A stretch of DNA of 44,479 bases from Actinoplanes sp. NBRC 103695 (lineage in GTDB: Bacteria; Actinomycetota; Actinomycetes; Mycobacteriales; Micromonosporaceae), in contig NZ_BSTL01000050.1 in NCBI RefSeq assembly GCF_030269485.1, forward strand, positions 1 to 44,479. Reading direction: 5' to 3'. A model generated the notes under the pieces. The model did not search any database. It worked only from the letters and a program-made list of their open reading frames with translations, and was not told the DNA's origin. The translations under genes and the position numbers were made by a program. Positions 25,439 to 33,066 of this stretch are shown piece by piece; the stretch's first letter is position 1, and each line of letters starts with the position of its first letter.

Positions 25439-25554
25439 TCCGGTCTCGCCGCTCAAGTTCGATGCGCGGTCCGGTCTCGCCGCTCAAGATGCTCGGTCTT
25501 CACGCTCAAGATGCTCGGTCTTTGCGCTCAAGACGCTCGGTCTTTGCGCTCAAG
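25433..25554. repeat. Tandem repeats ending CGCTCAAG
   Basis: Two 25-base copies of GCGCGGTCCGGTCTCGCCGC plus TCAAG, 31 bp apart (25433 and 25464), are followed by three 22-bp units (25489, 25511, 25533) of the form ATGCTCGGTCTTTGCGCTCA plus AG. All share GGTCT and CGCTCAAG. Confidence 0.75.
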
Positions 25555-25714
25555 ATCGAGGTGCCCTTCGGTCTTCAAGATCAAGAGCTTGATGTCGTGC
25601 CTGGGTGGGTGGTGCTGACCGTCGCTCACGCCGAGGCCGGGCCCACTCGGCCTGGCCGCTGGCGCGTCCATAACGGCCGAGCGCACCCTTCATTCTGCGT
25701 GCGTGGTCACCCTC

Positions 25715-25818
25715 CGGTGGTAGCTGAATTGCCTCCGTGGCAGCTGGTTGCGTCGGTGAGTAGCTGGCTGTCTCTGTGGTAGCTGGTTGTGTCGGTGGTA
25801 GCTGGTTGCGTCGGTGGT
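25715..25818. repeat. Tandem repeats of GGTAGCTGGTTG type
   Basis: Five units of 18-21 bp, consensus CGGTGGTAGCTGGTTGCGT, run from 25715 with small insertions and end in GTAGTAGAGG. No coding function is visible. Confidence 0.7.
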
Positions 25819-25845
25819 AGTAGAGGGCGGCATTGTTTGCTGAAT

Positions 25846-25892
25846 ACCGCTCCAGCCCACCACAACCTGGCGAAGTGGTGGACTGGAGCGGT
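25846..25892. repeat. 18-bp-arm inverted repeat
   Basis: CCGCTCCAGCCCACCAC (25847-25863) pairs with GTGGTGGACTGGAGCGG (25875-25891), 17 pairs with a single G-T type mismatch plus a flanking A-T, around an 11-base loop. It could be a REP-like or MITE-like element, or a structured RNA. Confidence 0.7.
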
Positions 25893-26338
25893 TGCCGCGG
25901 CGCGGATGCCGCCTGGCGCTACCACTTTTCGAGAGTGAGCGGCGGCAGCGACGGTGGGTGGGCACGGTGGGCGTCTGGCTACCCGCTCGGCCCACTGTGG
26001 CCCGGTGCCGCTGCAGAGAGGGCGAGCGGCACCGCGCGCTCCTGGCGCCCGCCCGCAACCTGGCCAGCCCGGCACGGCTCCTTCAACCCCGGCCCGCCCC
26101 GGCCCGCCTCGGTCCGCCCGGCTTGCCCCGGTCCGACAGGCTCGCCCCGGTCGGCCCTGGTCCGCCAGGCTCGTCCCGGCTGGCCCCGGTCCGCCCCGGC
26201 TCGCCCCGGCCGGCCCCGGCTCGCCCCGGCCGGCCCCGGCCCGCCCGGCCAGCCCCGGCCCGCCCGGATCGCCCCGGTCCGCCCCGGCTCGTTCAAGCCC
26301 GCCCGAGCCCAATCCGGCCTGGCCAGTCAGGCCCGGCG
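25893..26338. repeat. Gene-free stretch with ~10-bp period GGCTCGCCCC repeats
   Basis: From about 26085 to 26310 the sequence is a degenerate array of decamers such as GGCTCGCCCC, GGTCCGCCCC and GGCCGGCCCC. Open frames here translate to collagen-like Gly/Pro/Arg strings, but this is a by-product of the repeat; no start site or homology supports a gene. It lies just past the end of the minus-strand gene at 26339. Confidence 0.6.
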
Positions 26339-27043
26339 CTACCGGGCGTTGAGCGCAGCGAGCACCAGGGCGACGCTGCGCGGTGCGTCGGCCGGGGTGA
26401 GGGCGGCCGGCTTGTCGAGGTCGCGGCGGTTCGTCGCGACCAGGTAGAGGCCGTCGCCGGAGGGGCGGATCCAGGCGAGGGCCTCGCCGCCGCCGACCGA
26501 CTCGCGGAGGCCCAGGTCGACGTGGCTGGTGAAGGGGAACAGCGCGCGCAACCGCGGCGCGTCCGCTGCCGCGACGAGGAAGGCGTACAGGTTGAGCAGG
26601 TAGGGCGCGCGGGTCGACGAGAGGTCGAGGTATTGGCGCCAGCGGTGGGCGATGGCCGCGGGTTCGCCGCGTTCGAAGGCCTCGGCGAAGCTGCCGAAGC
26701 GGATGAACGGGCGGGCCGCGCCGACCTGGCGGAGCTTGGCGCCGGCGAGGAACAGCGCGATGGCTCCGGCCACGGCGTCGGGGTCGGTGGTCTGGCCCTG
26801 TGCCATGAGGACGCCGCGCGTCCACAGGTCGAGGAGGAAGACCCGCTCGTTCGGGCTCAGGCGCACCGAGGCCTGGCGGTCGCCGGCGCGGACCTCGGCC
26901 CCGGTGCGCGCGTAGCCGGGCGCCGAAGGGGGCTGGGAGCGCAGCAGGGTGCCCGCGGCGGCGAGCCGGGGCTGGAGGAACCAGGCGAGGTCGCCGGCGG
27001 ACGCGACGTCGGGATACAGGTAGGGGTCCGGGCCGTCGGGCAT
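26339..27043 (-). CDS. DUF6193-like protein
   Basis: A 234-residue protein. The central block (LWTRGVLMAQGQTTDPDAVA, then RFGSFAEAFERGE and WRQYLDL) and the late LRALFPFTSHVDLGL resemble the DUF6193 family often noted beside natural-product genes; this is recognition from memory and not certain. No signal peptide or membrane helix is visible. Its ATG lies 7 bases after the stop of the Hsp70-like gene, so the two are co-transcribed. Function unknown. Confidence 0.6.
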   Translation of the reverse strand: MPDGPDPYLYPDVASAGDLAWFLQPRLAAAGTLLRSQPPSAPGYARTGAEVRAGDRQASVRLSPNERVFLLDLWTRGVLMAQGQTTDPDAVAGAIALFLAGAKLRQVGAARPFIRFGSFAEAFERGEPAAIAHRWRQYLDLSSTRAPYLLNLYAFLVAAADAPRLRALFPFTSHVDLGLRESVGGGEALAWIRPSGDGLYLVATNRRDLDKPAALTPADAPRSVALVLAALNAR

Positions 27044-27050
27044 CGGTCCG

Positions 27051-28406
27051 CTAGCGGCCGGTCGTGACGGGGGACGAGGTGCCGGCCGGCCGGATGTCGT
27101 CGCGGCCCTGGAGGGCGAGGGCCACGCCGCCGATGGCGCCGATCAGGACGATGACGATCGCGGCTATCAGGGCGATGCGCTGGCGGCGGCGGAGTTCGGC
27201 GTCGGATGGTGCCGGGCCGGTGAGGGCGAACTCCTGGGTGCTGTCGGGGGAGGGCACGGTGGCGCGGACGGTCGCCTTCGGCAGGGGCGGCGGGAGAGCG
27301 ATGGTGGCGTCGCCAACAGGGGCGTCAAAGGTCGGGGCGCTCAACGACAAGAGGGACTGGCCGGCCACGAGCGCCGCGCCCATGGCGATGCTGTGCTCGG
27401 GGTGGGGGTCCTGCGCGACCGGCCGGGCGTACCCGGCGGTGATCACCTGGGTGACCAGCGGGATGCGTGACGAACCGCCGCTCAGCAGGACCATCGAGAT
27501 GTCGTCGGCGGTCACGCCGGCGCCTCGGATCGCGCGGCCGAGTGCTTCCACCGTGTCGCCGAGGGCGGGGGTGATGAGGGCCTCGAACTCGGCGCGTGTC
27601 ATCCGCACCCGGGTGTGGAAGCCGGGCAGCGCCACGGGGATCTGCACCTCGGTGTCGAAGGACAGCGACTCCTTGCCCTCCACGCAGTCGCGCCTCAGCC
27701 GGGTGACCGAAGCGGCGAAGTCGGCGTCGCCGCCACCGGCGACCTCCGCGCCGAGGACTCGGGTGACGTGCCCGAAGACGGCCTCGTCGAAGTCCATGCC
27801 GCCGAGCTGTTCGATGCCGCTGGGCGGGCCGGGCATCTGGTAGCCGGTTTCGGTGCGCCGCAGGACGGCCGCGTCGAAGGTGCCGCCGCCGAGGTCGTAC
27901 ACGGCGATCAGTTCGCCGGGGGCGATGCGTTTGCCGGCCGCGTGGTGGATGGCGGCCGCCTCGGGCTCGGTGAGCGTCTCGACGCCGGTCAGCCCGGCCG
28001 TCTCGAAGACCTGGTCGAGCTGTTCCCGTTTGTACGGCCCCCAGTTCGCCGGATGGGTCACGACGATGTGCGCGGGCGGTCCGTCGTACAGCGCGGTGAC
28101 CGTCTCGACGACGTGCTTGAGCAACCGTCCGAGCAGGGCGTGCGCGGAGAAGGGCGCACCGCCGACCAGGATCGACACCGGGTCGCCCATCCGCCGTTTG
28201 ACCTCGCGCACGAGGCGGGACGGGTCGCCGCGGCCGTTGCGTTCGGCGCCGTCGCCGACCATGGTCCGGCCGTCTTCGGCGAGGTAGATCAGCGCCGGCA
28301 TCTCCTTGTGCCGGTCGCCGAGCTGCACCACCTCGATGCGGCCGTCGACGTTCACCGCCGCGGCGATATGGGTGGTGCCCAGGTCGACACCCAACGCGTA
28401 TTCCAT
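27051..28406 (-). CDS. Hsp70-like ATPase with C-terminal membrane anchor
   Basis: A 451-residue protein. The DnaK-type nucleotide-binding domain fills residues 1-340: phosphate 1 loop GVDLGTTHIAAAV, THPANWGPYKREQL, phosphate 2 AVYDLGGGTFDAAVL, and adenosine loop LLSGGSSRIPLV. Instead of the substrate-binding domain it has a Pro-rich segment and one membrane helix (RIALIAAIVIVLIGAIGGVA, about 405-430) with a short tail outside. Such Hsp70-like proteins are common in actinobacteria and act as sensors or scaffolds rather than general chaperones. ATG 28406 is chosen; the longer frame overlaps other genes. It is divergent from ABC ATPase 1 with 57 bases between. Confidence 0.88.
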   Translation of the reverse strand: MEYALGVDLGTTHIAAAVNVDGRIEVVQLGDRHKEMPALIYLAEDGRTMVGDGAERNGRGDPSRLVREVKRRMGDPVSILVGGAPFSAHALLGRLLKHVVETVTALYDGPPAHIVVTHPANWGPYKREQLDQVFETAGLTGVETLTEPEAAAIHHAAGKRIAPGELIAVYDLGGGTFDAAVLRRTETGYQMPGPPSGIEQLGGMDFDEAVFGHVTRVLGAEVAGGGDADFAASVTRLRRDCVEGKESLSFDTEVQIPVALPGFHTRVRMTRAEFEALITPALGDTVEALGRAIRGAGVTADDISMVLLSGGSSRIPLVTQVITAGYARPVAQDPHPEHSIAMGAALVAGQSLLSLSAPTFDAPVGDATIALPPPLPKATVRATVPSPDSTQEFALTGPAPSDAELRRRQRIALIAAIVIVLIGAIGGVALALQGRDDIRPAGTSSPVTTGR

Positions 28407-28463
28407 CAGGGGCAGTATGCTCCCCCAGATCCACGGGCGGGATGACTGAGGGGGACGCATCCG

Positions 28464-29117
28464 ATGAGGACGCTGACGGTCGAGGATGCGTCGATCGGTT
28501 ACGGCGCGGGTGACCCGGTGCTGCGGGACGTGTCGGTGACCGTCCGGCCGGGTGAGATCCTCGCGGTCACCGGGCCGTCGGGCGCCGGCAAGACGACGCT
28601 GCTGGCGGCGATGGCGGGGCTGCTCACGCCGGCGGCGGGCAAGGTGCTGGTGGACGATGCGGCGCTGAGCGACCGGGACCACGCGGTCTCGCTGGGCGTG
28701 GTGCTGATCCCGCAGGACAACGGTCTGGCCGCGATTTTGACGGCGGCGGAGAACATCTCGGTGGCGGTGATCGCCACCGGGGGCACGCCGGCCGAGGCGC
28801 GGCGGCTCACCACGGAGGCGCTGGACCGGGTCGGCCTGACCGGGCACGGCGACCAGCTCATCGAGGAGCTTTCCGGCGGGCAGCAGCAGCGTACGGCGAT
28901 CGCCCGCGGCCTGGCGCTGGTCGGCGACGTGCTGCTCGCCGACGAGGTGACCAGTGAGCTGGACGCGACGAACCGGCAGAAGGTGACGGACCTGCTGCGG
29001 TCGGAGGCGGATCGGGGCGCGGCGGTCGTCTTGGCCACGCATGACCCGGAGGCGGCGAACCTCTGCGACCGCGAGCTGCACCTGCTGGACGGCGAAGCCA
29101 GCTGGGTCCGTGGTTAG
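28464..29117 (+). CDS. Orphan ABC ATPase 1
   Basis: A 217-residue ATPase with Walker A GPSGAGKTT (about 37-45), Q-loop LIPQDNGL, signature LSGGQQQRTAIARGLAL and H-loop LATHD. Walker B reads LLADEVTSELD, with Val where the family has Pro. It resembles MacB/LolD-type ATPases, but no permease gene is adjacent. ATG 28464 is preceded by a GAGGGGGACG ribosome site. Its stop overlaps the convergent ABC ATPase 2 by 4 bases. The two may work as a heterodimer or serve permeases encoded elsewhere. Confidence 0.88.
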   Translation: MRTLTVEDASIGYGAGDPVLRDVSVTVRPGEILAVTGPSGAGKTTLLAAMAGLLTPAAGKVLVDDAALSDRDHAVSLGVVLIPQDNGLAAILTAAENISVAVIATGGTPAEARRLTTEALDRVGLTGHGDQLIEELSGGQQQRTAIARGLALVGDVLLADEVTSELDATNRQKVTDLLRSEADRGAAVVLATHDPEAANLCDRELHLLDGEASWVRG

Positions 29118-29941
29118 GACCCGGGGACGAGGGTGACCTCGCCGTCGACGTGCTGCACGGTGAACAGGGTGCCGGGCGGGTACGAGCCGAGCACGTCGGG
29201 TGGCAGCTGCACGGTGCCGTCGCCGGCGACCACGGCGAAGTCCTGACCGTCGCGACCCTCGGCGCCGACCCGGCCGTCCCGGATCGTCACGGCACGGCCC
29301 AGCCGGGCGCCCACCTCGTTGTCGTGGGTCACCACCACGATGGTGGTCTGCCGTTCCTGGTTGACGGTCTCCATGGCGGCGAGCACCTCGTCGCGGCCCT
29401 TGGTGTCGAGCCGGCTGGTCGGCTCGTCGACCAGCAGCAGGCCGGGGCCGGCCGCGATGCCGACGGCGAGCGCGGCCCGCTGCCGGCCGCCGGGGGTCAG
29501 TTCGTCCAGCCGGGCGCGGCCCTGGCCGGGCAGGCCGACCAGGTCGAGGATCCGGTCGGGGTGGTCGAGCTCGATGCCTCGGGTGTGCGCGGCCCGGCGC
29601 TGGGCCAGCCAGATGTTGCGGTGCAGCGAGACGTACGGCAGCAGGTTGCGCGCCGCGCCTTGCAGCACCACCCCGATCTCGGTGCCGCGCAGCCGGGACA
29701 CCTCGGCGTCGGAGAGCTTGCCCATGTCGTACGTCCCGATGTTGATCCGCCCGGCGGACGGCCGCATCAGTCCGGCGAGGAGGGCGATCAGCGTGGATTT
29801 GCCGGAGCCGGACGGCCCGACCAGGGCGAGCGTCTCGCCCGGCGCGATGGACAGGTCGACGCCGGCCAGCGCGACCACGTCTCCCGCCTCGGCGCGATAG
29901 ATGTGCACGACCCGCCGACATGCCACCGCCAGTCCGTTCAT
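29114..29941 (-). CDS. Orphan ABC ATPase 2 with atypical signature
   Basis: A 275-residue ATPase with Walker A GPSGSGKST, Walker B LLLVDEPTSRLD and H-loop VVTHD, but the ABC signature is LTPGGRQRAALAVG instead of LSGGQ, and the Q-loop reads VVLQGAARNLLPYV. A C-terminal extension of ~50 residues (QLPPDVLGSYPPGTLFTVQH) is a small beta-type module that could bind a ligand. If it pairs with ATPase 1, one of the two ATP sites would be degenerate. No permease nearby. ATG 29941 begins MNGLAVACRRVV. Confidence 0.87.
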   Translation of the reverse strand: MNGLAVACRRVVHIYRAEAGDVVALAGVDLSIAPGETLALVGPSGSGKSTLIALLAGLMRPSAGRINIGTYDMGKLSDAEVSRLRGTEIGVVLQGAARNLLPYVSLHRNIWLAQRRAAHTRGIELDHPDRILDLVGLPGQGRARLDELTPGGRQRAALAVGIAAGPGLLLVDEPTSRLDTKGRDEVLAAMETVNQERQTTIVVVTHDNEVGARLGRAVTIRDGRVGAEGRDGQDFAVVAGDGTVQLPPDVLGSYPPGTLFTVQHVDGEVTLVPGS

Positions 29942-30019
29942 GCGATCACGATAGAGAAACTCCGGTGTTCGTGACGACCCGCGGCCAAGGTCGCCCGCAA
30001 GTGGCGGGGGGACGGCACC

Positions 30020-30025
30020 TAGGGT
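30020..30025 (+). promoter_or_regulatory. -10 box for leaderless PRPP-synthetase-like gene
   Basis: TAGGGT followed by seven bases and GTG 30033. This placement selects GTG 30033 over the in-frame GTGs at 30024 and 30027, one of which overlaps the box. Confidence 0.5.
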
Positions 30026-30032
30026 GGTGCCC

Positions 30033-30971
30033 GTGCGTGACATCGCCGTTTTCAGCGGAAGTGCCCATCCCGACCTGGCCGCCGAGATCTGCTTCCACCT
30101 CGGTGTGCCACTGCTGCCGACCAGGGTGTCGCGGTTCGCCAACGACTGCATCGAGGTGCAGCTCCAGGGCAATTGCCGCGAGCGTGACGTGTTCCTGATC
30201 CAGCCGCTGGTGCCGCCGACCCAGGAGAACCTGGTGGAGCTGCTGTTCATGCTGGACGCCGCCCGGGGCGCCTCGGCCGGCCGGATCACGGTGGTGCTGC
30301 CGCATTACGCGTACGCCCGCAGTGACAAGAAGGACGCACCGCGCATTTCCATCGGCGGTCGTCTGGTCGCCGATCTGCTCCATCAGGCCGGCGCCGACCG
30401 GATCCTCGCGATGACCCTGCATTCGCCGCAGGTGCACGGCTTCTTCAGCATCCCGGTCGACCACCTGCACGCCCTTCGTGAGCTGGCAAACCATTTCCGG
30501 GGGTACGACCTGAGCAACACGGTCGTGGTCTCGCCGGACCTGGGCAACGCCAAGGAGGCGGCCGCCTTCGCCCGGCTGCTCGGTGTCGAGGTGGCGGCCG
30601 GCGCCAAGCAGCGTTTCGCCGACGACAAGGTGGTGATCAGCTCGGTGATCGGCGAGGTGGCCGACCGGGACGTGATCGTGCTGGACGACGAGATCGCCAA
30701 GGGCAGCACGGTCTTCGAGCTGCTCGGCCGGCTCCGCGAGCGCAACACCCGGGGTGTCCGGGTGGCTTGCACGCACGGCCTGTTCTCCGGTGACGCGATC
30801 GAGCGGCTGAGCGCGGAGAAGGACGTCGAGGAGATCGTCTGCACGAACACGGTGCCGATCCCGCGGGAGAAGCACACCGACAAGCTGACCGTGCTGTCGG
30901 TGGCCGCCCCGCTGGCCGAGGCGATGCGCCGGATCCACAACGGCGAATCGGTCAGCGCACTCTTCGCATAA
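30033..30971 (+). CDS. Divergent ribose-phosphate pyrophosphokinase homologue
   Basis: A 312-residue homologue of PRPP synthetase, which makes 5-phosphoribosyl-1-pyrophosphate from ribose 5-phosphate and ATP. The fold is clear: VVLPHYAYARSDKKDAPRISI (flexible-loop region), TLHSPQVHGFFSIPVDHLHAL and SPDLGNAKEAAAFAR. But the PRPP loop reads DDEIAKGST (218-226) where the enzyme normally has DDxxDTGGT or similar, losing the Asp-Thr pair. It may be a paralogue with changed activity rather than the housekeeping enzyme. A double hairpin follows the gene, and the Roadblock operon begins ~200 bases later. Confidence 0.85.
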   Translation: MRDIAVFSGSAHPDLAAEICFHLGVPLLPTRVSRFANDCIEVQLQGNCRERDVFLIQPLVPPTQENLVELLFMLDAARGASAGRITVVLPHYAYARSDKKDAPRISIGGRLVADLLHQAGADRILAMTLHSPQVHGFFSIPVDHLHALRELANHFRGYDLSNTVVVSPDLGNAKEAAAFARLLGVEVAAGAKQRFADDKVVISSVIGEVADRDVIVLDDEIAKGSTVFELLGRLRERNTRGVRVACTHGLFSGDAIERLSAEKDVEEIVCTNTVPIPREKHTDKLTVLSVAAPLAEAMRRIHNGESVSALFA

Positions 30972-31013
30972 CGGACACGAGCGGGTTACTCCCCGGGCAC
31001 GGACCGTGTCCAT

Positions 31014-31047
31014 AGTCCGGCTTGATGCATTTTCCATCAATCGGACT
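31014..31047 (+). terminator. Stem-loop after the PRPP-synthetase-like gene
   Basis: AGTCCG 31014-31019 pairs with CGGACT 31042-31047 and TTGATG 31022-31027 with CATCAA 31035-31040, closing a CATTTTC loop. A second weaker pair, GGACAC/GTGTCC, lies just before it at about 30973-31011. Probably a terminator isolating the Roadblock operon. Confidence 0.6.
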
Positions 31048-31173
31048 GAGTAGCCACCGATGATCAGTCGATCCTCCGTGTTTTCCCAGCTCGCAGGTCC
31101 CCTTTCGAGTGAACCTGTGTCACGCTCGGCGACGGCAAGATCCGTAAAGCCGTACATCCCCGGAGGCAGAACA

Positions 31174-31548
31174 ATGGCCAACATCGAGACTTCTCTCAAG
31201 GAAGCGATGGCCATCGAGGGCGCGATCGGCGTTGCCCTCGTGGACTACACCAGCGGTCTGACGCTGGGCGTCATCGGCGGCTCGCCGACGATGGACATGA
31301 ACGTCGCCGCCGCCGGCAACACGGACGTCGTCCGGGCCAAGATGCGCGCGGTGGAGATGCTGGGCCTCGGCGAGGACATCGAGGACATCCTGATCACGCT
31401 GGACAGCCAGTACCACCTGATCCGGCTGATCCAGACTCGCAAGGGCGGCGACGCGCTCTTCCTCTACCTCGCGCTCAGCAAGAGCCGCGCGAACCTGGGT
31501 CTGGCCCGGCACCAGCTCCGCAAGATCGAAGCCGACCTCGACGTATGA
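31174..31548 (+). CDS. Roadblock/LC7-type protein 1
   Basis: A 124-residue single-domain protein of the Roadblock/LC7 fold, small dimeric regulators or scaffolds for Ras-like GTPases and signalling complexes. Marks are AIEGAIGVALVDYTSGLTLG for the first strands, a DVVRAKMRAVEML helix, LITLDSQYHLIRLI and the terminal SKSRANLGLARHQLRKIE helix. ATG 31174 is preceded by CGGAGG. First of four consecutive Roadblock-like genes; its stop overlaps the next start by ATGA. Confidence 0.85.
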   Translation: MANIETSLKEAMAIEGAIGVALVDYTSGLTLGVIGGSPTMDMNVAAAGNTDVVRAKMRAVEMLGLGEDIEDILITLDSQYHLIRLIQTRKGGDALFLYLALSKSRANLGLARHQLRKIEADLDV

Positions 31549-31997
31549 CCACCGTCGAGGAGAAGCCGATCACGACCGAGCGCAGCATGTCGCAGGTCGT
31601 CACCGACACCGTGCGGACCTTCCGCGGCCAGGTGCCGGAGTGCATCACGGCGGCGCTGGTGGACATGTCCACCGGCATGCTCCTGGCCGTGGACACCATC
31701 GACGACCAGACCGCCGACGAGCAGCTCGACCTGCTCGCCGCGGCCACGTTCGACCTGTTCCAGGGCCGGAACGTCTCGATCATCCGGGACGTGTTCGCCG
31801 AGCGGAACGGCAAGGGCGACCGGCAGTACTTCCAGGAGATGCTGGTGAACAGCGACGAGCTGGTGCACCTGTTCCTGCGGAGCAACCGGCACCAGGATCT
31901 GGTCGCGGTGATCGTGTGCAAGCGGGTGTCGAACATCGGCATGCTGTTCGCCCAGGCCCGCGTGGTCATGAAGCAGATGGACGCCGATTTCGCCTGA
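31545..31997 (+). CDS. Roadblock-like protein 2
   Basis: A 150-residue protein with a Roadblock-like pattern (PECITAALVDMSTGMLLAVDT, a long DEQLDLLAAATFDLFQ helix, then LVHLFLRSNRHQDLVAVIVC and IGMLFAQARVVMKQMD) but distinct from its neighbours. An insert (RDVFAERNGKGDRQYFQEML) lengthens the middle. The start overlaps the previous stop (ATGA), so translation is coupled. Likely a partner subunit in a mixed complex with proteins 1, 3 and 4. Confidence 0.75.
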   Translation: MTTVEEKPITTERSMSQVVTDTVRTFRGQVPECITAALVDMSTGMLLAVDTIDDQTADEQLDLLAAATFDLFQGRNVSIIRDVFAERNGKGDRQYFQEMLVNSDELVHLFLRSNRHQDLVAVIVCKRVSNIGMLFAQARVVMKQMDADFA

Positions 31998-32011
31998 CCG
32001 GACGGACCCCC

Positions 32012-32611
32012 ATGCAGCCGCTGGAGATGGCTCTCGACATCGGCGGGGCCCTCTCGGTGGCGGTCTTCTCCATCCGGGACGCGGCGGCGTCCTGGTGGGC
32101 CGGCGGTCACGAGCCCGACGGCGACGACGCGATCGCCGCGGGCGCGCTGGCCGGCGCGGCCGCCACGCTGGTCCGGCTCACCGATCCGGACGACGAGATG
32201 GGTGACATCCTGCTCACCACCACTACCGCGTTCCACGTGCTCCGGGTGCTCGATCCGGAGGACGGCGGGACGCAGGTCGCGCACCTGACACTGAGCCGGG
32301 GCGCGGCCAACCTGGCGCTCGCCCGTCGCGAGTTCAAGGTGCTCACCGACCGCTATCTGGCCGAGCCCGAGCCGCCGGAGCCCGAACCGGCGCCGGTGGA
32401 GCGGGCGCCGGCCCAGAACGGCTCGGCCCAGAACAGCTCGGCCCAGAACGGCTCGGCCCTGCCCCGGCGGCGGCGTAACGGCATACCCGCCGCCGCCTTC
32501 AAGGAGCGGGACGACGTGGTCCCGCCGGGCTGGCTCGAACTGGTGGGGCAGCCGTACGTCAGCGACGACTCGGCACTCGACCGGATCATCGGCACGCTCA
32601 AACAACTGTAA
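32012..32611 (+). CDS. Roadblock-like protein 3 with disordered tail
   Basis: A 199-residue protein. Residues 1-115 follow the Roadblock pattern (LDIGGALSVAVFSIRDAA, ILLTTTTAFHVLRVL, LTLSRGAANLALARREFKVL). They are followed by a Glu/Pro-rich linker, a short repeat AQNGSAQNSSAQNGSA, a basic RRRR patch and a conserved-looking C-terminal VVPPGWLELVGQPYVSDDS. The linker and tail suggest a docking segment for another protein. It lies 14 bases after gene 2 and ends 2 bases before gene 4. Confidence 0.7.
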   Translation: MQPLEMALDIGGALSVAVFSIRDAAASWWAGGHEPDGDDAIAAGALAGAAATLVRLTDPDDEMGDILLTTTTAFHVLRVLDPEDGGTQVAHLTLSRGAANLALARREFKVLTDRYLAEPEPPEPEPAPVERAPAQNGSAQNSSAQNGSALPRRRRNGIPAAAFKERDDVVPPGWLELVGQPYVSDDSALDRIIGTLKQL

Positions 32612-32613
32612 AA

Positions 32614-33066
32614 ATGGGAGCTATGGTGCAGCCCACCGACCCCTTCAAGTCCGCACGCGCCGAGCTCGCGGCGCTGAGGCACGCGGTGACCGGCGTCCAG
32701 GGGTGCGTCGTCGCCGGCGTGGACGGCCTGCTGATCCTGCACGACACGATGTCCGCCGCCGAGCCGCACGACCTGGCCGCCCTGGCCGCGGGCGCGCACG
32801 GCATCAGCCGGACCTGTGGCGGCGCCCTGCACCAGGGCGGCTTCCACGAGTGCACGATCCGCAACCAGAAGGGCTACATGGCCGTCTACGCGGTCGGCGA
32901 GCTGGCCCTGCTGGCGGTCATCGGCGACGACGGCCTGAACATCGCCCGCCTGCACCTGGAAGCCCGCCAGACCACGGTCCGGCTGGCCAAGCTCCTGGAG
33001 ATCAGGACTGTCCAGGATGCGGATGACTGGCTTCCCGCGGAGGCTGCGGGCCGCACAGGCTCTTGA
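32614..33066 (+). CDS. Roadblock/LC7-type protein 4
   Basis: A 150-residue Roadblock/LC7 protein: VTGVQGCVVAGVDGLLILHD, LAALAAGAHGISRTCGGAL helix, ECTIRNQKGYMAVYAVGELALLAVI. ATG 32614 lies two bases after the previous stop; ATG 32623 is an alternative. It is the fourth and last gene of the operon, and no GTPase (MglA-type) or kinase is encoded within the operon itself. Its last 65 bases overlap the convergent histidine-kinase gene, in antisense. Confidence 0.85.
   Translation: MGAMVQPTDPFKSARAELAALRHAVTGVQGCVVAGVDGLLILHDTMSAAEPHDLAALAAGAHGISRTCGGALHQGGFHECTIRNQKGYMAVYAVGELALLAVIGDDGLNIARLHLEARQTTVRLAKLLEIRTVQDADDWLPAEAAGRTGS

Noticed and set aside
26085..26310. CRISPR-like periodic repeats
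   Set aside because: The period is ~10 bp, with no conserved repeat/unique spacer alternation and no cas genes nearby.
25707..26825. Long minus-strand frame with collagen-like Gly/Pro/Arg repeats
   Set aside because: The pattern follows from the 10-bp nucleotide repeat; the frame overlaps the DUF6193-like gene in another frame and has no start signal.
27051..29921. 956-residue minus-strand frame as an ABC-Hsp70 fusion
   Set aside because: The first half is an out-of-frame shadow of ABC ATPases 1 and 2; the Hsp70-like protein starts at 28406.
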